DNA of 64,000 bases from Pseudomonas sp. GCEP-101. Its GTDB lineage: Bacteria > Pseudomonadota > Gammaproteobacteria > Pseudomonadales > Pseudomonadaceae. Every line of letters begins with the position of its first letter. Position 1 is the first letter of the stretch. A model generated the notes under the pieces. It was not told the DNA's origin, searched no databases, and saw only the letters and a program-made list of their open reading frames with translations. The stretch is from contig NZ_CP104011.1 in assembly GCF_025133575.1 (NCBI RefSeq), positions 4,720,965-4,784,964 on the forward strand, read 5' to 3'. Of this stretch, positions 1-9,488 are shown piece after piece. The translations under genes were made by a program, and so were the position numbers.

Positions 1-463
1 CAACCAGGAGGAGCTGCTCAAGGCCAGCGCCGAACTGTTCGAGCGTTCGGTGCTGCTACTGGCGCAGGAATTCTTCTATACCGAATACGACTGGCGCATC
101 GGCGTGCTGAACCAGAAACCCATATTCGCCTGCCAGTACTTCATGTCCAAGGGGCACTGGCAGATCTACGACCACAGCCCGGACGCCGAGGAAGTGAGCG
201 GCGATTTCCGCACCATGGCCGTCCACGAGGCGCCGCGCAAAGTCGTGGAGCTGGCGGTGAAGACCGCCAACCTGATCGGCGACGGGCTCTACGGCGTGGA
301 TCTGAAGCAGGCCGGGGATCGCGTGGTGGTGATCGAGGTGAACGACAACCCGAACATCGATTGCGGGGTGGAGGACGTCTACCTGGGGGACGACCTCTAC
401 AAGCTGGTGCTGGAAGAGTTCGTGCGCCGGCTGGAGGCCAAGCGGCGCGGGCATGGCTGGTAA
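1..463 (+). CDS. RimK-like ATP-grasp domain protein (3' end only)
   Basis: The reading frame is open from base 2 of the window, so the start lies upstream and the ATG at 50 is internal. About 153 residues are visible. The segment VIEVNDNPNID is the C-terminal ATP-grasp motif in which Glu and Asn residues bind Mg-ATP, and it is followed by a helical tail (DDLYKLVLEEFVRRLEAKRRG). This pattern fits RimK/GshB-type amino-acid ligases. The N-terminal part that would set the substrate is outside the window, so the reaction is unknown. The gene ends 130 bp before the next one and has no clear terminator. Confidence 0.75.
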   Translation, partial: NQEELLKASAELFERSVLLLAQEFFYTEYDWRIGVLNQKPIFACQYFMSKGHWQIYDHSPDAEEVSGDFRTMAVHEAPRKVVELAVKTANLIGDGLYGVDLKQAGDRVVVIEVNDNPNIDCGVEDVYLGDDLYKLVLEEFVRRLEAKRRGHGW

Positions 464-593
464 GACCGATTCGGCATTGACCTTATAGGAAATCGGTCGA
501 GGGCTGCGTCAATATATTGCTAGCGTTACAAATTGGAGCGCCAACCGTCTGTTTTTAAAAGTTTTTCAAAATAATGGCGCCAAGGAAGGGAGC

Positions 594-1928
<1,335 letters not shown>

Positions 1929-1991
1929 GCGGGCGTGGCCGGCGCGGACCGATTGGGCCTGTCATCACCTTCCCGCGTGACTGTCTCCCCA

Positions 1992-2266
1992 TGTAGGAGC
2001 GGGCCATGCCCGCGACCCGCCGGCAGCACCGGCGTTGGTTGGGTTCGCGAGCAAGCTCGCTCCTACGAAAAGCGACACCGGCTCACCCGTGTAGGAGCGA
2101 GCTTGCTCGCGACCCCCCCACGGCACGGCATTCCCTTGGGCTCCCGGCTTTCGCTTCGCCCCGAGGCGATTGCCGCTTTCTGAACGTCCATGTTTGCATC
2201 GTTCCCTAACCCCCTCCCTGATGGGAGAGGGAACTGGAGCGGTCGCGGGCATGGCCCGCTCCTACA
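1992..2266. repeat. Cluster of four REP-like palindromes
   Basis: Copies lie at about 1992-2016 (GCGGGCCATGCCCGC stem), 2043-2066 (reverse orientation, GCGAGC/GCTCGC stem), 2090-2113 and 2242-2266 (reverse). Each has the frame TGTAGGAGCG-stem-CGCGA. They fill most of the 390 bp between the convergent regulator gene and fapF, where no other gene is visible. No clear poly-U terminator was found for either gene, so the palindromes may help end or protect the two transcripts. Confidence 0.8.
2203..2233. repeat. CCCTCTCCC-type palindromic repeat
   Basis: The block reads CCTAACCCCCTCCCTG then ATGGGAGAGGG. The same short inverted repeat occurs near 12426, 39705 and 60283, always next to REP-like elements. 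It is a second intergenic repeat family. Confidence 0.6.
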
Positions 2267-2318
2267 GGGAGTGACCCAGGGCCACGAACGGGGCCGTGGC
2301 ATCAGGACAAATAGCCCT

Positions 2319-3593
2319 TCAGAAGTAATACGGGAATTTCACGCTGAAGCTGAAATCCGGCGCATCCGGCGAGATGCCGATGGACAGGTTCGGCACGATG
2401 GTCAGGTTGGGGCTCCACGCGTAGGTCAGCCCCCAGTTGAAGTATGCGGCGTTGGCGTCGCTGCCGGTGACGGTGGTCCAGTCGCCGCCGTCGGCCTTGA
2501 TCTTGCTCTTGCGGGCGATCAGGTCGGAGAAGGAGAACGACATGCTGGTCTTCTCGTTGAGGGCGAAGGCCACGCCGGCACCGAGCTGGAACCAGTCGCC
2601 GAGGTCGACCTTGCCTTTCTGCTTCACGCCTTGGGTGGGACTGATGTCGTCGAAGGATTCCTCGAGGTTGTAGGTGTAGGAGAAGCTGCCGAACAGCACG
2701 GCCGGGTCGACGGTCTTGACCAGCGAGATGCCGGGGGTGATCGACCAGACGCCGTTGCCGGTGGGCAGGGACTCGGGCACGTTGAGGTTGTCGTTGTCCG
2801 AGGCGCGCTTGAGCTTGATGCCGTACGGTTCCTTGCCGGTCGGTGCCTTGATGCGCACGCTGACCACTGCGTCGGGGCGCGATTCGGTTTCATCCATGAA
2901 CTTGTAGGCGATACCGACGTTGACGTCGCCCAGGGTCGGGTCGCGGGTGACTTTCTCGTCGGTGGACTGCGCCGTGGAGTTGCCGGCGCCGGCCGATTCG
3001 AAGGTGCTCTCGCGGTACACCACCGGGGCGTTTATGTCGAACTGCCAACGGTTGTTCCAGTTGTAGCGGCCGGTGAGGTCCAGGGTCCAGTTGTCGGCGT
3101 TGATGTTGTCCACGCCGATGTTGCCCAGGAAGATCGTGTCCAGCGCCAGGAAGCCGTTGAGGATGAGCTGCTTGGTGTCGTAGTGGGTGTAGGTGATGCC
3201 CGTCTCGACGCTGAAGGTGCCGTTGCCGAAGAAGCCGCTGGCCTCGTCGTAGAGGTTCTCCACGCTCTTGGGCGGGCTGGCGTCGTCCTTGAGCGACTCG
3301 CCGTAGGAGCTGCCGCTGGCGGCCAGGGTGTTGCCGGTGCCCGGCGGTGTGGGCTTGCCGGTGGAGGTGACCAGGCGCCTGGGCTGGGCGGGCGAGGCCG
3401 GCGCCTCCTCGACCTGGCGGACCCGTTGTTCGAGCACCATCAGCGCATTCTGCTGGGCCTCGTAGCGCTGGCGGAGTTCGAGCAGTTCCTGCTTCAACGC
3501 CTCCACCTCGGCTTCCGTCGCCGCGGCGGCGAAGGGCGAGGGGAGTAAGGCGGATACACAGATTGCAGTGCCTAGCGAGAGCGATCGGTGCAT
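2319..3593 (-). CDS. fapF: FapF, outer-membrane amyloid secretion pore
   Basis: 424 residues. A signal peptide (cleavage near AAAA, about residue 24) is followed by a heptad-rich coiled coil (about 28-70: EALKQELLELRQRYEAQQ). Next come a Pro/Ser/Thr linker and a long series of alternating beta strands that end in VKFPYYF, a typical outer-membrane C terminus with a terminal Phe. This matches FapF, the trimeric barrel that exports Fap subunits across the outer membrane. It is the last gene of fapABCDEF, 54 bp after fapE. Confidence 0.9.
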   Translation of the reverse strand: MHRSLSLGTAICVSALLPSPFAAAATEAEVEALKQELLELRQRYEAQQNALMVLEQRVRQVEEAPASPAQPRRLVTSTGKPTPPGTGNTLAASGSSYGESLKDDASPPKSVENLYDEASGFFGNGTFSVETGITYTHYDTKQLILNGFLALDTIFLGNIGVDNINADNWTLDLTGRYNWNNRWQFDINAPVVYRESTFESAGAGNSTAQSTDEKVTRDPTLGDVNVGIAYKFMDETESRPDAVVSVRIKAPTGKEPYGIKLKRASDNDNLNVPESLPTGNGVWSITPGISLVKTVDPAVLFGSFSYTYNLEESFDDISPTQGVKQKGKVDLGDWFQLGAGVAFALNEKTSMSFSFSDLIARKSKIKADGGDWTTVTGSDANAAYFNWGLTYAWSPNLTIVPNLSIGISPDAPDFSFSVKFPYYF

Positions 3594-3647
3594 GGCGCGC
3601 TGTCCTTGACGTGTAGGTGGGACCTTGCGGTCGCACGCGGGGAAGCA

Positions 3648-4388
3648 TCACATCCCCATGGTGCGAAGCCCTTTGAGCTGATCGAGATTGCAGTCCAGCG
3701 CTCCCGTCGACGGCATGTTGTTCTTCAGCACCACGGAGAGCTGCGCGAGGTTGCTGACGGCATTGTTTCCGCCCACCATCTGCGCGGCCTGGAGCAAGCC
3801 ACCGGCGGCGAGTTGCTGCATCGCGACACCCTGGCCGTTGGCGTTGATCGCCATCTGCACGCCGCCCTTGCCGGGCGATACGCTGACGCTGCCGGCGCCG
3901 TTGCTGGCGACCACCGGGGCGGCCTCCAGTGGCGTGCCCTGCGGTGCGGCCAGGGGCGGTGCCTGGTCGGCTTCCTTGACGTCGATGCTGACGTGGTTGG
4001 AGGCGGTGTTGTAGTCGCCGGCGGCACGCACGCTCTGGGTGACCCCCTGGGTCTGGTTGAGGCCGGCGCCACCGCTGACGCTGCCGGTCCCCGCGGCCGG
4101 TGCGGCGCCGCTGCCTTTCTCGTCGATGGTGGAGACGTAGAACTGCGGTTTGAGGGTGGACTCCTGGATCTGCATGCTGACCCTGGCGCCGATGTTGTCG
4201 CCCACGGCGTTCTTCCAGGTACTGCTCATGACGATGCCGAAGCTGATGACCCGGCCGGGCATCACGTATTTGCCGCGAAGCTGGGCCAGTTCCTGATCCT
4301 TCAGCTCGATCGGCCTGAAGAGGCTTTCCGCCTGGGCCGGCAGGCAGGCCGCCAGGCAGGTGGCGGCAAGCAGCGGGATCGCTTTCAT
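3648..4388 (-). CDS. fapE: FapE, minor amyloid fibril component
   Basis: 246 residues starting at MKAIPLL; the longer open frame upstream overlaps fapD and is rejected. A signal peptide ends near LPAQA. The mature protein is rich in Gly, Asn, Gln, Ala and Val and carries FapC-like segments such as NTASNHVSIDV and NNAVSNLAQLSVVL. One Cys lies near the C terminus (ALDCNLDQL). FapE is known as a low-abundance extracellular fibril component. The gene sits between fapD and fapF with 46- and 54-bp gaps. Confidence 0.88.
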   Translation of the reverse strand: MKAIPLLAATCLAACLPAQAESLFRPIELKDQELAQLRGKYVMPGRVISFGIVMSSTWKNAVGDNIGARVSMQIQESTLKPQFYVSTIDEKGSGAAPAAGTGSVSGGAGLNQTQGVTQSVRAAGDYNTASNHVSIDVKEADQAPPLAAPQGTPLEAAPVVASNGAGSVSVSPGKGGVQMAINANGQGVAMQQLAAGGLLQAAQMVGGNNAVSNLAQLSVVLKNNMPSTGALDCNLDQLKGLRTMGM

Positions 4389-4434
4389 GAGGGTTCTCCC
4401 CGGAAGGATTCCTGCCTTCCGTGCTGGTGCGGCC

Positions 4435-5115
4435 TCACAGGAAGTCGCTCTGGATGAAACCGAACTCCATGAGTTCCGCGTCCTTGACCGGGCTGAACGC
4501 ATCGATGCGGTCCCTGGCGGTCAGCGGGTCGGGCGGGTTCATCAGGGCGTTGGCCTGCTGGTAGCCCGGGCCGATGACAGCGAAGATGATGCCGTTCCAG
4601 CCCTTGAGGAAATCGTCCTGGGTAAAGCGCTTGTGGCCCAGCACCGGGTCGCCGATGTAGACGTAGCCCTTGTAGGCGCGTTGCATCACGACGAAGTGCT
4701 TGTAGCCACGGATGTCCATCAGCACGATCACCGGGATCGTCAGCTTCTCCAGCGACGCCGCCGGGATGCGGTAGCCGCGGGCGCGCATGCCGATGCCTTC
4801 CAGGTAGGTCTTCATGTCCAGCATGGAGAATCCCTGGGTGCGCACCAGGTCCGGGTCGGCCCGGACCAGCATGCCCTTGATCACGAACTCTTCGTCCACG
4901 TCCAGCGCGTAGGCCTGGCGAAGGATGGTCGCCAGCGCGGCGGCGCCGCAGCTGAAGTCGGTCTTCTGCTGGACCAGGTTGCTGAACTTGCGCTCGCGGA
5001 TGCTCTCGACGTGCTTGTAGGCCAACGATCCGCCGGGAAGGATGGCAAAGGGGAGTTGCGCGGCCTGCGTCGTGAGGCTGCACAGCGCGAGCAAAAGCAG
5101 GGCGGACGTACGCAT
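4435..5115 (-). CDS. fapD: FapD, C39-family cysteine protease of the amyloid system
   Basis: 226 residues from MRTSALLL, with a signal peptide ending near TTQAA. The papain-like C39 triad is visible: Cys in QKTDFSCGAAALA (about residue 57), His in GYKHFVVM and Asp in YIGDPVLG. C39 peptidases usually cut double-glycine leaders. In the Fap system FapD is exported and is needed for fibril export, probably by processing a component. The ATG at 5115 lies 73 bp after fapC, and that gap contains a strong hairpin (see 5148-5171). Confidence 0.9.
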   Translation of the reverse strand: MRTSALLLLALCSLTTQAAQLPFAILPGGSLAYKHVESIRERKFSNLVQQKTDFSCGAAALATILRQAYALDVDEEFVIKGMLVRADPDLVRTQGFSMLDMKTYLEGIGMRARGYRIPAASLEKLTIPVIVLMDIRGYKHFVVMQRAYKGYVYIGDPVLGHKRFTQDDFLKGWNGIIFAVIGPGYQQANALMNPPDPLTARDRIDAFSPVKDAELMEFGFIQSDFL

Positions 5116-5147
5116 GATCGTGACGCCTGGAGTAGCTTTGGAAAGAA

Positions 5148-5171
5148 GGAGGCTCCGTCGCCGGAGCCTCC
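5148..5171 (-). terminator. Intergenic hairpin between fapC and fapD, candidate partial terminator
   Basis: A perfect 10-bp inverted repeat (GGAGGCTCCG, 4-base loop, CGGAGCCTCC). On the transcribed minus strand it is followed by TTCTTTCC, a weak U-rich tract. It lies between the major fibril gene and the protease gene, so it could lower fapDEF expression relative to fapABC or stabilise the 3' end of a fapABC message. Confidence 0.6.
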
Positions 5172-5188
5172 GGTACGACGCTGTGTCG

Positions 5189-6190
5189 CTACAGGCAGGA
5201 TTTGCAGCCTGCGGCGATGGACAGCGAGTTGCTCTGCTGGTTGCCGACACCGGCCGCGACGTTGGCCCCGACATTACCCGACACGTTGTTCAGGGAATTG
5301 GTCAGGTTGGCGTCGTTCTTGACCGGGTCCTTCCAGCCGGTGGGGACCAGGACCTGGTAGGTCGCCTGTCCCTTGAGGTCGACGGTGCCGGCCTCGACGA
5401 AGAACAGCGGGTCCTTGTCGGTCTTGCCGCCGCCGTTGCGGCTGTCGTGCCCGCCATAGCCGGACTCGTCCACCACGTAGCCGGTGCCGGCGCCCTTGTA
5501 GGTGCCGTGGGCCTTGAAGTCGGACTTCAGGGTTTCCTTCTCGTACGTCAGGAAGGCGACGTTGCCCACCGTATTGCCCGTGGAGGTCTGCGTGGCGCCG
5601 CTGTAGGAGTCGGCCGTGGCGCCACCGGAGACGGCGGCGGCCATGTCGTTTTTCTGTTGGTTGTAGTTGCCGGCAGCGACGTTGATGCCGATGTTGCCCG
5701 AGGCTCCGTTGGCCGAGTTGTTGAGCGTCGCCTTGTTGGTGGTGGAGAGGTTGAGGGCGGTGTTGCCGGTGTTGGTCTGGGTGACCTCCGTCGAGGCGTG
5801 GGCGTAGCCGAAGATGAATTTCTCATCCGCGGTGGCCAGGGCGGCAGCGTTGGCCTGCTGGTTCAGGTCGCCGCCGGCCACGTTGACACCCACGTTGCCG
5901 GATGCGCTCCCCAGCGATCCGTCCACGTTCGCGGTGTTCTTCGTGCCCATGTTGACGACGGTGTTGTCGCTGCTTTCCTGGGTGTCCTCCACGACGGCGC
6001 TGGCGCCGGCCTCGACCCTAGGGTCCTTGTAGGGATCGTAGGGAGGCTTGGGTTGATGTTGTTCATGACCGTGGCCATTGTCGTGGCCGTGACCATGTCC
6101 GTTGTTGTTACGGTTATCCGCGTGCACTGCTACAGCCATGACCGCTGCGACGGCGAAAACCAGTGGCTTGAGGGCCATTCTCGGTTTCAT
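5189..6190 (-). CDS. fapC: FapC, major functional-amyloid fibril subunit
   Basis: 333 residues. The signal peptide ends near AVHA and is followed by a His/Gly/Asn-rich stretch (about 25-47, with GHGHGHDNGHGHEQH). Three amyloid repeats share the pattern N-x-A-x-(V/L)...G-N-(V/I)-G-(V/I/A)-N-V-A-x-G-x-x-N-Q-Q: about residues 85-120, 148-183 and 295-330. The repeats are separated by a short linker and then a long linker. The protein ends in GCKSCL, the CxxC motif typical of FapC. It is secreted and polymerises into biofilm-matrix fibrils. It lies 53 bp after fapB. Confidence 0.93.
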   Translation of the reverse strand: MKPRMALKPLVFAVAAVMAVAVHADNRNNNGHGHGHDNGHGHEQHQPKPPYDPYKDPRVEAGASAVVEDTQESSDNTVVNMGTKNTANVDGSLGSASGNVGVNVAGGDLNQQANAAALATADEKFIFGYAHASTEVTQTNTGNTALNLSTTNKATLNNSANGASGNIGINVAAGNYNQQKNDMAAAVSGGATADSYSGATQTSTGNTVGNVAFLTYEKETLKSDFKAHGTYKGAGTGYVVDESGYGGHDSRNGGGKTDKDPLFFVEAGTVDLKGQATYQVLVPTGWKDPVKNDANLTNSLNNVSGNVGANVAAGVGNQQSNSLSIAAGCKSCL

Positions 6191-6243
6191 GGTGTATCTC
6201 CTTGCTGATTGGCGTGCTTAGTGTTTTTAGGAGTTGGCGTGGG

Positions 6244-6822
6244 TCAATCCGCGACCCGGATGCTCAGGGTGTTGGCAATGCGATTGCCCACCCCGGCGCT
6301 CTGGCTCATCTGCACCACGCCGCGGCTGCCGGCGAAGGCCTGGTCGCTGGTAACGACCTGCCGGCTGCCCGTGGCGGAGTGCATCGAGCCTGAGTTCACT
6401 GGCAGCGCGACGTTCTGCTGGGACAGCACGCTGTCATCGACGCTTTGCGGCACAGCGCTGACGCTGATGCGCATGGCGTTCACTTGCTGGTTGGCGGCGC
6501 CGGCGGCCTGGTTCACCCCCAGCGCGCCGCTGCCGTTGCTGAAGGCGTTGCCGGTGATGCGCGCGGACGCCGCCTGGCTCGGGTCGACGGCGACGGTGAC
6601 CGCCTGCCGGAACTGCGTGGTGGCCTGGGCGTTGCTGCCGATGGCGATGGCACGGCCGTTGGCCTGCTGCTGCGAGTCGCCGGCAGCCTGGTTGACGCTG
6701 GCGACGCCGCGGTAATTGCGCACGGCGCTGTCGATGCCGGCGCTGTTGACCGCGACGGCATCCTCGGCAAGGGCTGTGACGCAGCAGAACAGGAGGGGAA
6801 GGGCGAGCAGGCGGGCGTCCAT
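6244..6822 (-). CDS. fapB: FapB, minor amyloid subunit / nucleator
   Basis: 192 residues with a signal peptide ending near TALA. Three degenerate amyloid repeats have the pattern G-V-x-x-(V/M)-(N/S)-Q-(A/S)-A-G-x-x-(Q/N)-(Q/R)-x-(A/V)-N: VASVNQAAGDSQQQAN, ALGVNQAAGAANQQVN and VVQMSQSAGVGNRIAN. The repeats resemble those of FapC but are closer together. FapB is thought to nucleate FapC fibrils. Its start is one base from the fapA stop codon, so translation of the two is probably coupled. Confidence 0.9.
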   Translation of the reverse strand: MDARLLALPLLFCCVTALAEDAVAVNSAGIDSAVRNYRGVASVNQAAGDSQQQANGRAIAIGSNAQATTQFRQAVTVAVDPSQAASARITGNAFSNGSGALGVNQAAGAANQQVNAMRISVSAVPQSVDDSVLSQQNVALPVNSGSMHSATGSRQVVTSDQAFAGSRGVVQMSQSAGVGNRIANTLSIRVAD

Positions 6823-6823
6823 C

Positions 6824-7276
6824 TCAGCGATCTCCGGTCAGCATGCGCAGGGGCGACAGACCTTGCTGCACGGTGCGGTTGACCGAGTTGGCGATCCCTG
6901 CGCCGCCACCCGCCGCGCCGGCGCCCAGGCTGTTGCCGTTGAGGCTCTGGTTGGCGCCGTTGTCCATGCCGACCAGTTGGCCGCCGGGCAGGATGTGCCG
7001 CTGCAGACTGGAGCCGCTGGTCACGCCGGCGAAGTCGCTGTCGCTGAGCTCGGCGTTGCCGGTCTGGCGCACGACCTGCTCGGAGATGTTCGGGTTGACG
7101 GTGACCGGGTGCGGATCGGGAATGTCCGTCGGCCGGGTGGCGACGCGCGGCTGCACCTGGCGCTGCAGGACGATGGTGCCGTCGCCGGCGTGCGCGGGCG
7201 GTAGCAGCGGTACGCTGGCCGCGCTGCACACCAGCGTGAACAGCAGGCCGACTGTCCGTGTGTCCATGTTCCCCAT
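6824..7276 (-). CDS. fapA: FapA, first protein of the amyloid operon
   Basis: 150 residues from MGNMDTRT; an AAGGA site lies about 10 bp upstream. A signal peptide ends near PAHA. The middle is polar and Pro-rich. A single Asn/Gly-rich segment near the C terminus (NQSLNGNSLGAGAAGGGAG, then IANSVNRTV) resembles one Fap repeat. In Pseudomonas FapA influences which subunit dominates the fibril. The longer open frame upstream would overlap the promoter region and is rejected. Confidence 0.85.
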   Translation of the reverse strand: MGNMDTRTVGLLFTLVCSAASVPLLPPAHAGDGTIVLQRQVQPRVATRPTDIPDPHPVTVNPNISEQVVRQTGNAELSDSDFAGVTSGSSLQRHILPGGQLVGMDNGANQSLNGNSLGAGAAGGGAGIANSVNRTVQQGLSPLRMLTGDR

Positions 7277-7328
7277 GATGGCGGTTCCTTCTTGGTGCGC
7301 TGAGCCCTGATCAGCGGTTCCAAGGTGG

Positions 7329-7345
7329 AGCAGGGGACGTGCCGC
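7329..7345 (-). promoter_or_regulatory. Candidate sigma-54 (-24/-12) promoter of fapABCDEF
   Basis: On the minus strand the sequence GCGGCACGTCCCCTGCT keeps the invariant GG and GC with the correct 10-base spacing and is close to the consensus TGGCACG-N4-TTGC. The implied start of transcription is near 7318, giving a leader of about 40 bases before the fapA ATG. Confidence 0.6.
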
Positions 7346-7905
7346 TTTTGATCCGCTTTTGCGAATCAATGACATGGCGTTGCGCCATGCGAGCCATCGC
7401 GGCGCGCGTGTCTCGGCTTCGTTACAGCGCCCGCGGGCAAAACCCGCGCGAAGGCCCTGGCACGGGGGCCGTATCAGCAAGGCGGAGAATTCTGTTGCGC
7501 CCCTGATACAGGGCGCGGGCGGGCAGGGCTCGACGCAGCACCCGTCTGCGTTTGCGCAGCGCCGGGTGTTTCGCCGGGCTAACACGAACACGAGATTGGT
7601 ATCGTTTCGGGTACGTGCGTGCCGCCGGCTTTTCAGGGCAATAGGCATTTTGCATGATGGCGCGAACCTGGCCGCATCACCGCTGTCTGCATCTGCCTGG
7701 CGGAGGGAACGCAAAGCCTTTTTGCCGAAGTGCCAACACCGCCACTGCCAGTGCCGAGTTCGAGAAATTTTTGTGAATTTCGTAGCGCCCGACGGCCAAT
7801 GCTTTAGCATGCCGACGCCGCTGCGGCGCCCATGGCGCCAGGAGCAGGCAGCGGAGCAACAATCATTAGAAGTGTGCGAGCCAGCGTGCCTCGCGGGGGA
7901 AGTAT
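7346..7905. other. Divergent intergenic region between fapA and uppP
   Basis: About 560 bp without a credible gene; the frames that cross it are long only because of the GC content. It contains several AT-richer patches (around 7590-7650 and 7760-7815) that may hold the uppP promoter and sites for fap regulators. The inverted repeat GCCCGCGGGC lies at about 7429-7438. No single operator can be assigned with confidence. Confidence 0.5.
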
Positions 7906-8736
7906 ATGGATCTGTGGAGTGCCTTTCAGGCCTTCATTCTTGGCGTCGTCGAGGGGCTTACCGAGTTCCTGCCGATCTCCAGCACCGGTCACCAGATCAT
8001 CGTGGCAGACCTCATCCGCTTTGGCGGCGAACGTGCCGAAGCCTTCAACATCATCATCCAGCTGGCGGCGATCCTCGCCGTGGTCTGGGAGTTCCGCCGC
8101 AAGATCCTCGACATCGTCTGTGGCCTGCCCACCCAGCGCAACGCGCAGCGCTTCACGGTCAACCTGCTGATCGCCTTCTTCCCGGCCGTGGTGCTGGGCG
8201 TGGCGTTCGCCGACTACATCCACCACTACCTGTTCAACCCGATCACCGTGGCGGTGGCCCTGGTGGTGGGCGGCGTGATCATGCTCTGGGCGGAAAGGCG
8301 CCAGCACGTGATCCAGGCCGAGAGCGTCGATGAGATGAACTGGAAGCACGCGCTGAAGGTCGGCTGCTGCCAGTGCCTGGCGCTGATCCCGGGCACCTCG
8401 CGTTCCGGCGCCACCATCATCGGCGGCCTGCTGTTCGGCCTGTCGCGCAAGGCCGCCACGGAGTTCTCCTTCTTCCTGGCGATGCCGACCATGGTCGGCG
8501 CCGCGGTGTACTCCGGCTACAAGTACCGCGATATCTTCCAGCCCGCCGACCTGCCGGTGTTCGCCGTCGGTTTCGTCACCTCGTTCATCTTCGCCATGAT
8601 CGCGGTGCGCGGGCTGCTCAAGTTCATCGCCAACCACAGCTATGCGGCCTTCGCCTGGTACCGTATCGTGTTCGGCCTGCTGATCCTGGCGACCTGGCAG
8701 TTCGCCCTGATCGACTGGAGCAGCGCCAAACCCTGA
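7906..8736 (+). CDS. uppP: Undecaprenyl-diphosphate phosphatase (UppP/BacA)
   Basis: 276 residues, an integral inner-membrane protein. It has both family signatures: the N-terminal EGLTEFLPISSTGHQ (about 16-30), with the catalytic Glu pair and Ser/Thr residues, and the central LIPGTSRSGATI (about 161-172), with the catalytic Arg. It removes a phosphate from undecaprenyl diphosphate to recycle the lipid carrier for peptidoglycan and O-antigen, and excess activity gives bacitracin resistance. A GGGGGAAG site precedes the ATG. Confidence 0.95.
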   Translation: MDLWSAFQAFILGVVEGLTEFLPISSTGHQIIVADLIRFGGERAEAFNIIIQLAAILAVVWEFRRKILDIVCGLPTQRNAQRFTVNLLIAFFPAVVLGVAFADYIHHYLFNPITVAVALVVGGVIMLWAERRQHVIQAESVDEMNWKHALKVGCCQCLALIPGTSRSGATIIGGLLFGLSRKAATEFSFFLAMPTMVGAAVYSGYKYRDIFQPADLPVFAVGFVTSFIFAMIAVRGLLKFIANHSYAAFAWYRIVFGLLILATWQFALIDWSSAKP

Positions 8737-8747
8737 TCCGATTGCGA

Positions 8748-9464
8748 GTGAACGTGGAAAAGAACGGCACCATCAGCCGCTGGGACGATGACAAGGGCTT
8801 CGGCTTCATCCATCCCCAGGCCGGCGGCAAGGAAGTCTTCCTGCACATCTCCGACTTCCGCGGCGACCGCCGCCCGGAAGCGGGCGACCAGGTCCGCTAT
8901 GTCGAGGGAACCGGCAAGGACGGCCGCCCGCGCGCCGCTCACGCACGCTTGGCGGGGCTGGCCATCGACACCCCGGCAATTCGCCGCAAACCCGCGCCGG
9001 CGGCCACCCGTGAACGGGTGCGCAGCGGCCGCGAAGTGGCCTTCCCCAGCGCACCGAAAACCTCGCTCAACCGGGCGTTGGCGATCCTCGCCGCGCTGCT
9101 GGTGCTGCCCGTCATCGGCTCGCTGCTCTGGCTGAGGGATGCCTACGTCGTCTGGTTCCTGTTGCTCTATCCGGTCTTCAGCGTGCTGGCATTCTTCGCC
9201 TACTGGCGCGACAAGCGCAGTGCCGAGCGCAATGAATGGCGTACCCCGGAACAGAGCCTGCATCTGCTGGAACTGCTCGGCGGCTGGCCCGGCGCCTACC
9301 TCGCGCAGCAGGTGTTCCGCCACAAGACGCGCAAGGTTTCCTTCCAACTGGTGTTCTGGGCCATCGTCGTGCTGCACCAGCTGTTCTGGATCGATTGGCT
9401 CAGCGGCGGCCGCCTGCTGGGCTGGATCGCTGCGCTGATGGGGCTGGGCACCCACCCGGCGTAA
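8748..9464 (+). CDS. Cold-shock domain fused to DUF1294 membrane domain
   Basis: About 238 residues. The first 65 residues are a cold-shock domain with the RNP1-like motif KGFGFIHP and the RNP2-like motif EVFLHIS. A basic Pro-rich linker follows. Residues from about 105 on are a DUF1294 membrane domain with three or four hydrophobic helices and the conserved FFAYWRDKR and GGWPGAYLAQQ segments. GTG at 8748 is the likely start, 11 bp after uppP; GTG at 8754 or TTG at 8742 are possible. The biological role of this fusion is not known. The pair with uppP also occurs in P. aeruginosa. Confidence 0.85.
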   Translation: MNVEKNGTISRWDDDKGFGFIHPQAGGKEVFLHISDFRGDRRPEAGDQVRYVEGTGKDGRPRAAHARLAGLAIDTPAIRRKPAPAATRERVRSGREVAFPSAPKTSLNRALAILAALLVLPVIGSLLWLRDAYVVWFLLLYPVFSVLAFFAYWRDKRSAERNEWRTPEQSLHLLELLGGWPGAYLAQQVFRHKTRKVSFQLVFWAIVVLHQLFWIDWLSGGRLLGWIAALMGLGTHPA

Positions 9465-9488
9465 GCGCCTCGCCGGGAGAGCGACCGG

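Noticed and set aside
2190..3548. Long plus-strand open frame (452 codons) antisense to fapF
   Set aside because: It is a GC-driven shadow of fapF; the translation is low-complexity and shows no family motif, while the minus-strand frame is a clear porin.
7450..7475. CTGGCACGGGGGCCGT as a second sigma-54 promoter, on the plus strand
   Set aside because: The -24 half is good, but the base pair at the -12 GC position reads GT, so the invariant GC is lost.
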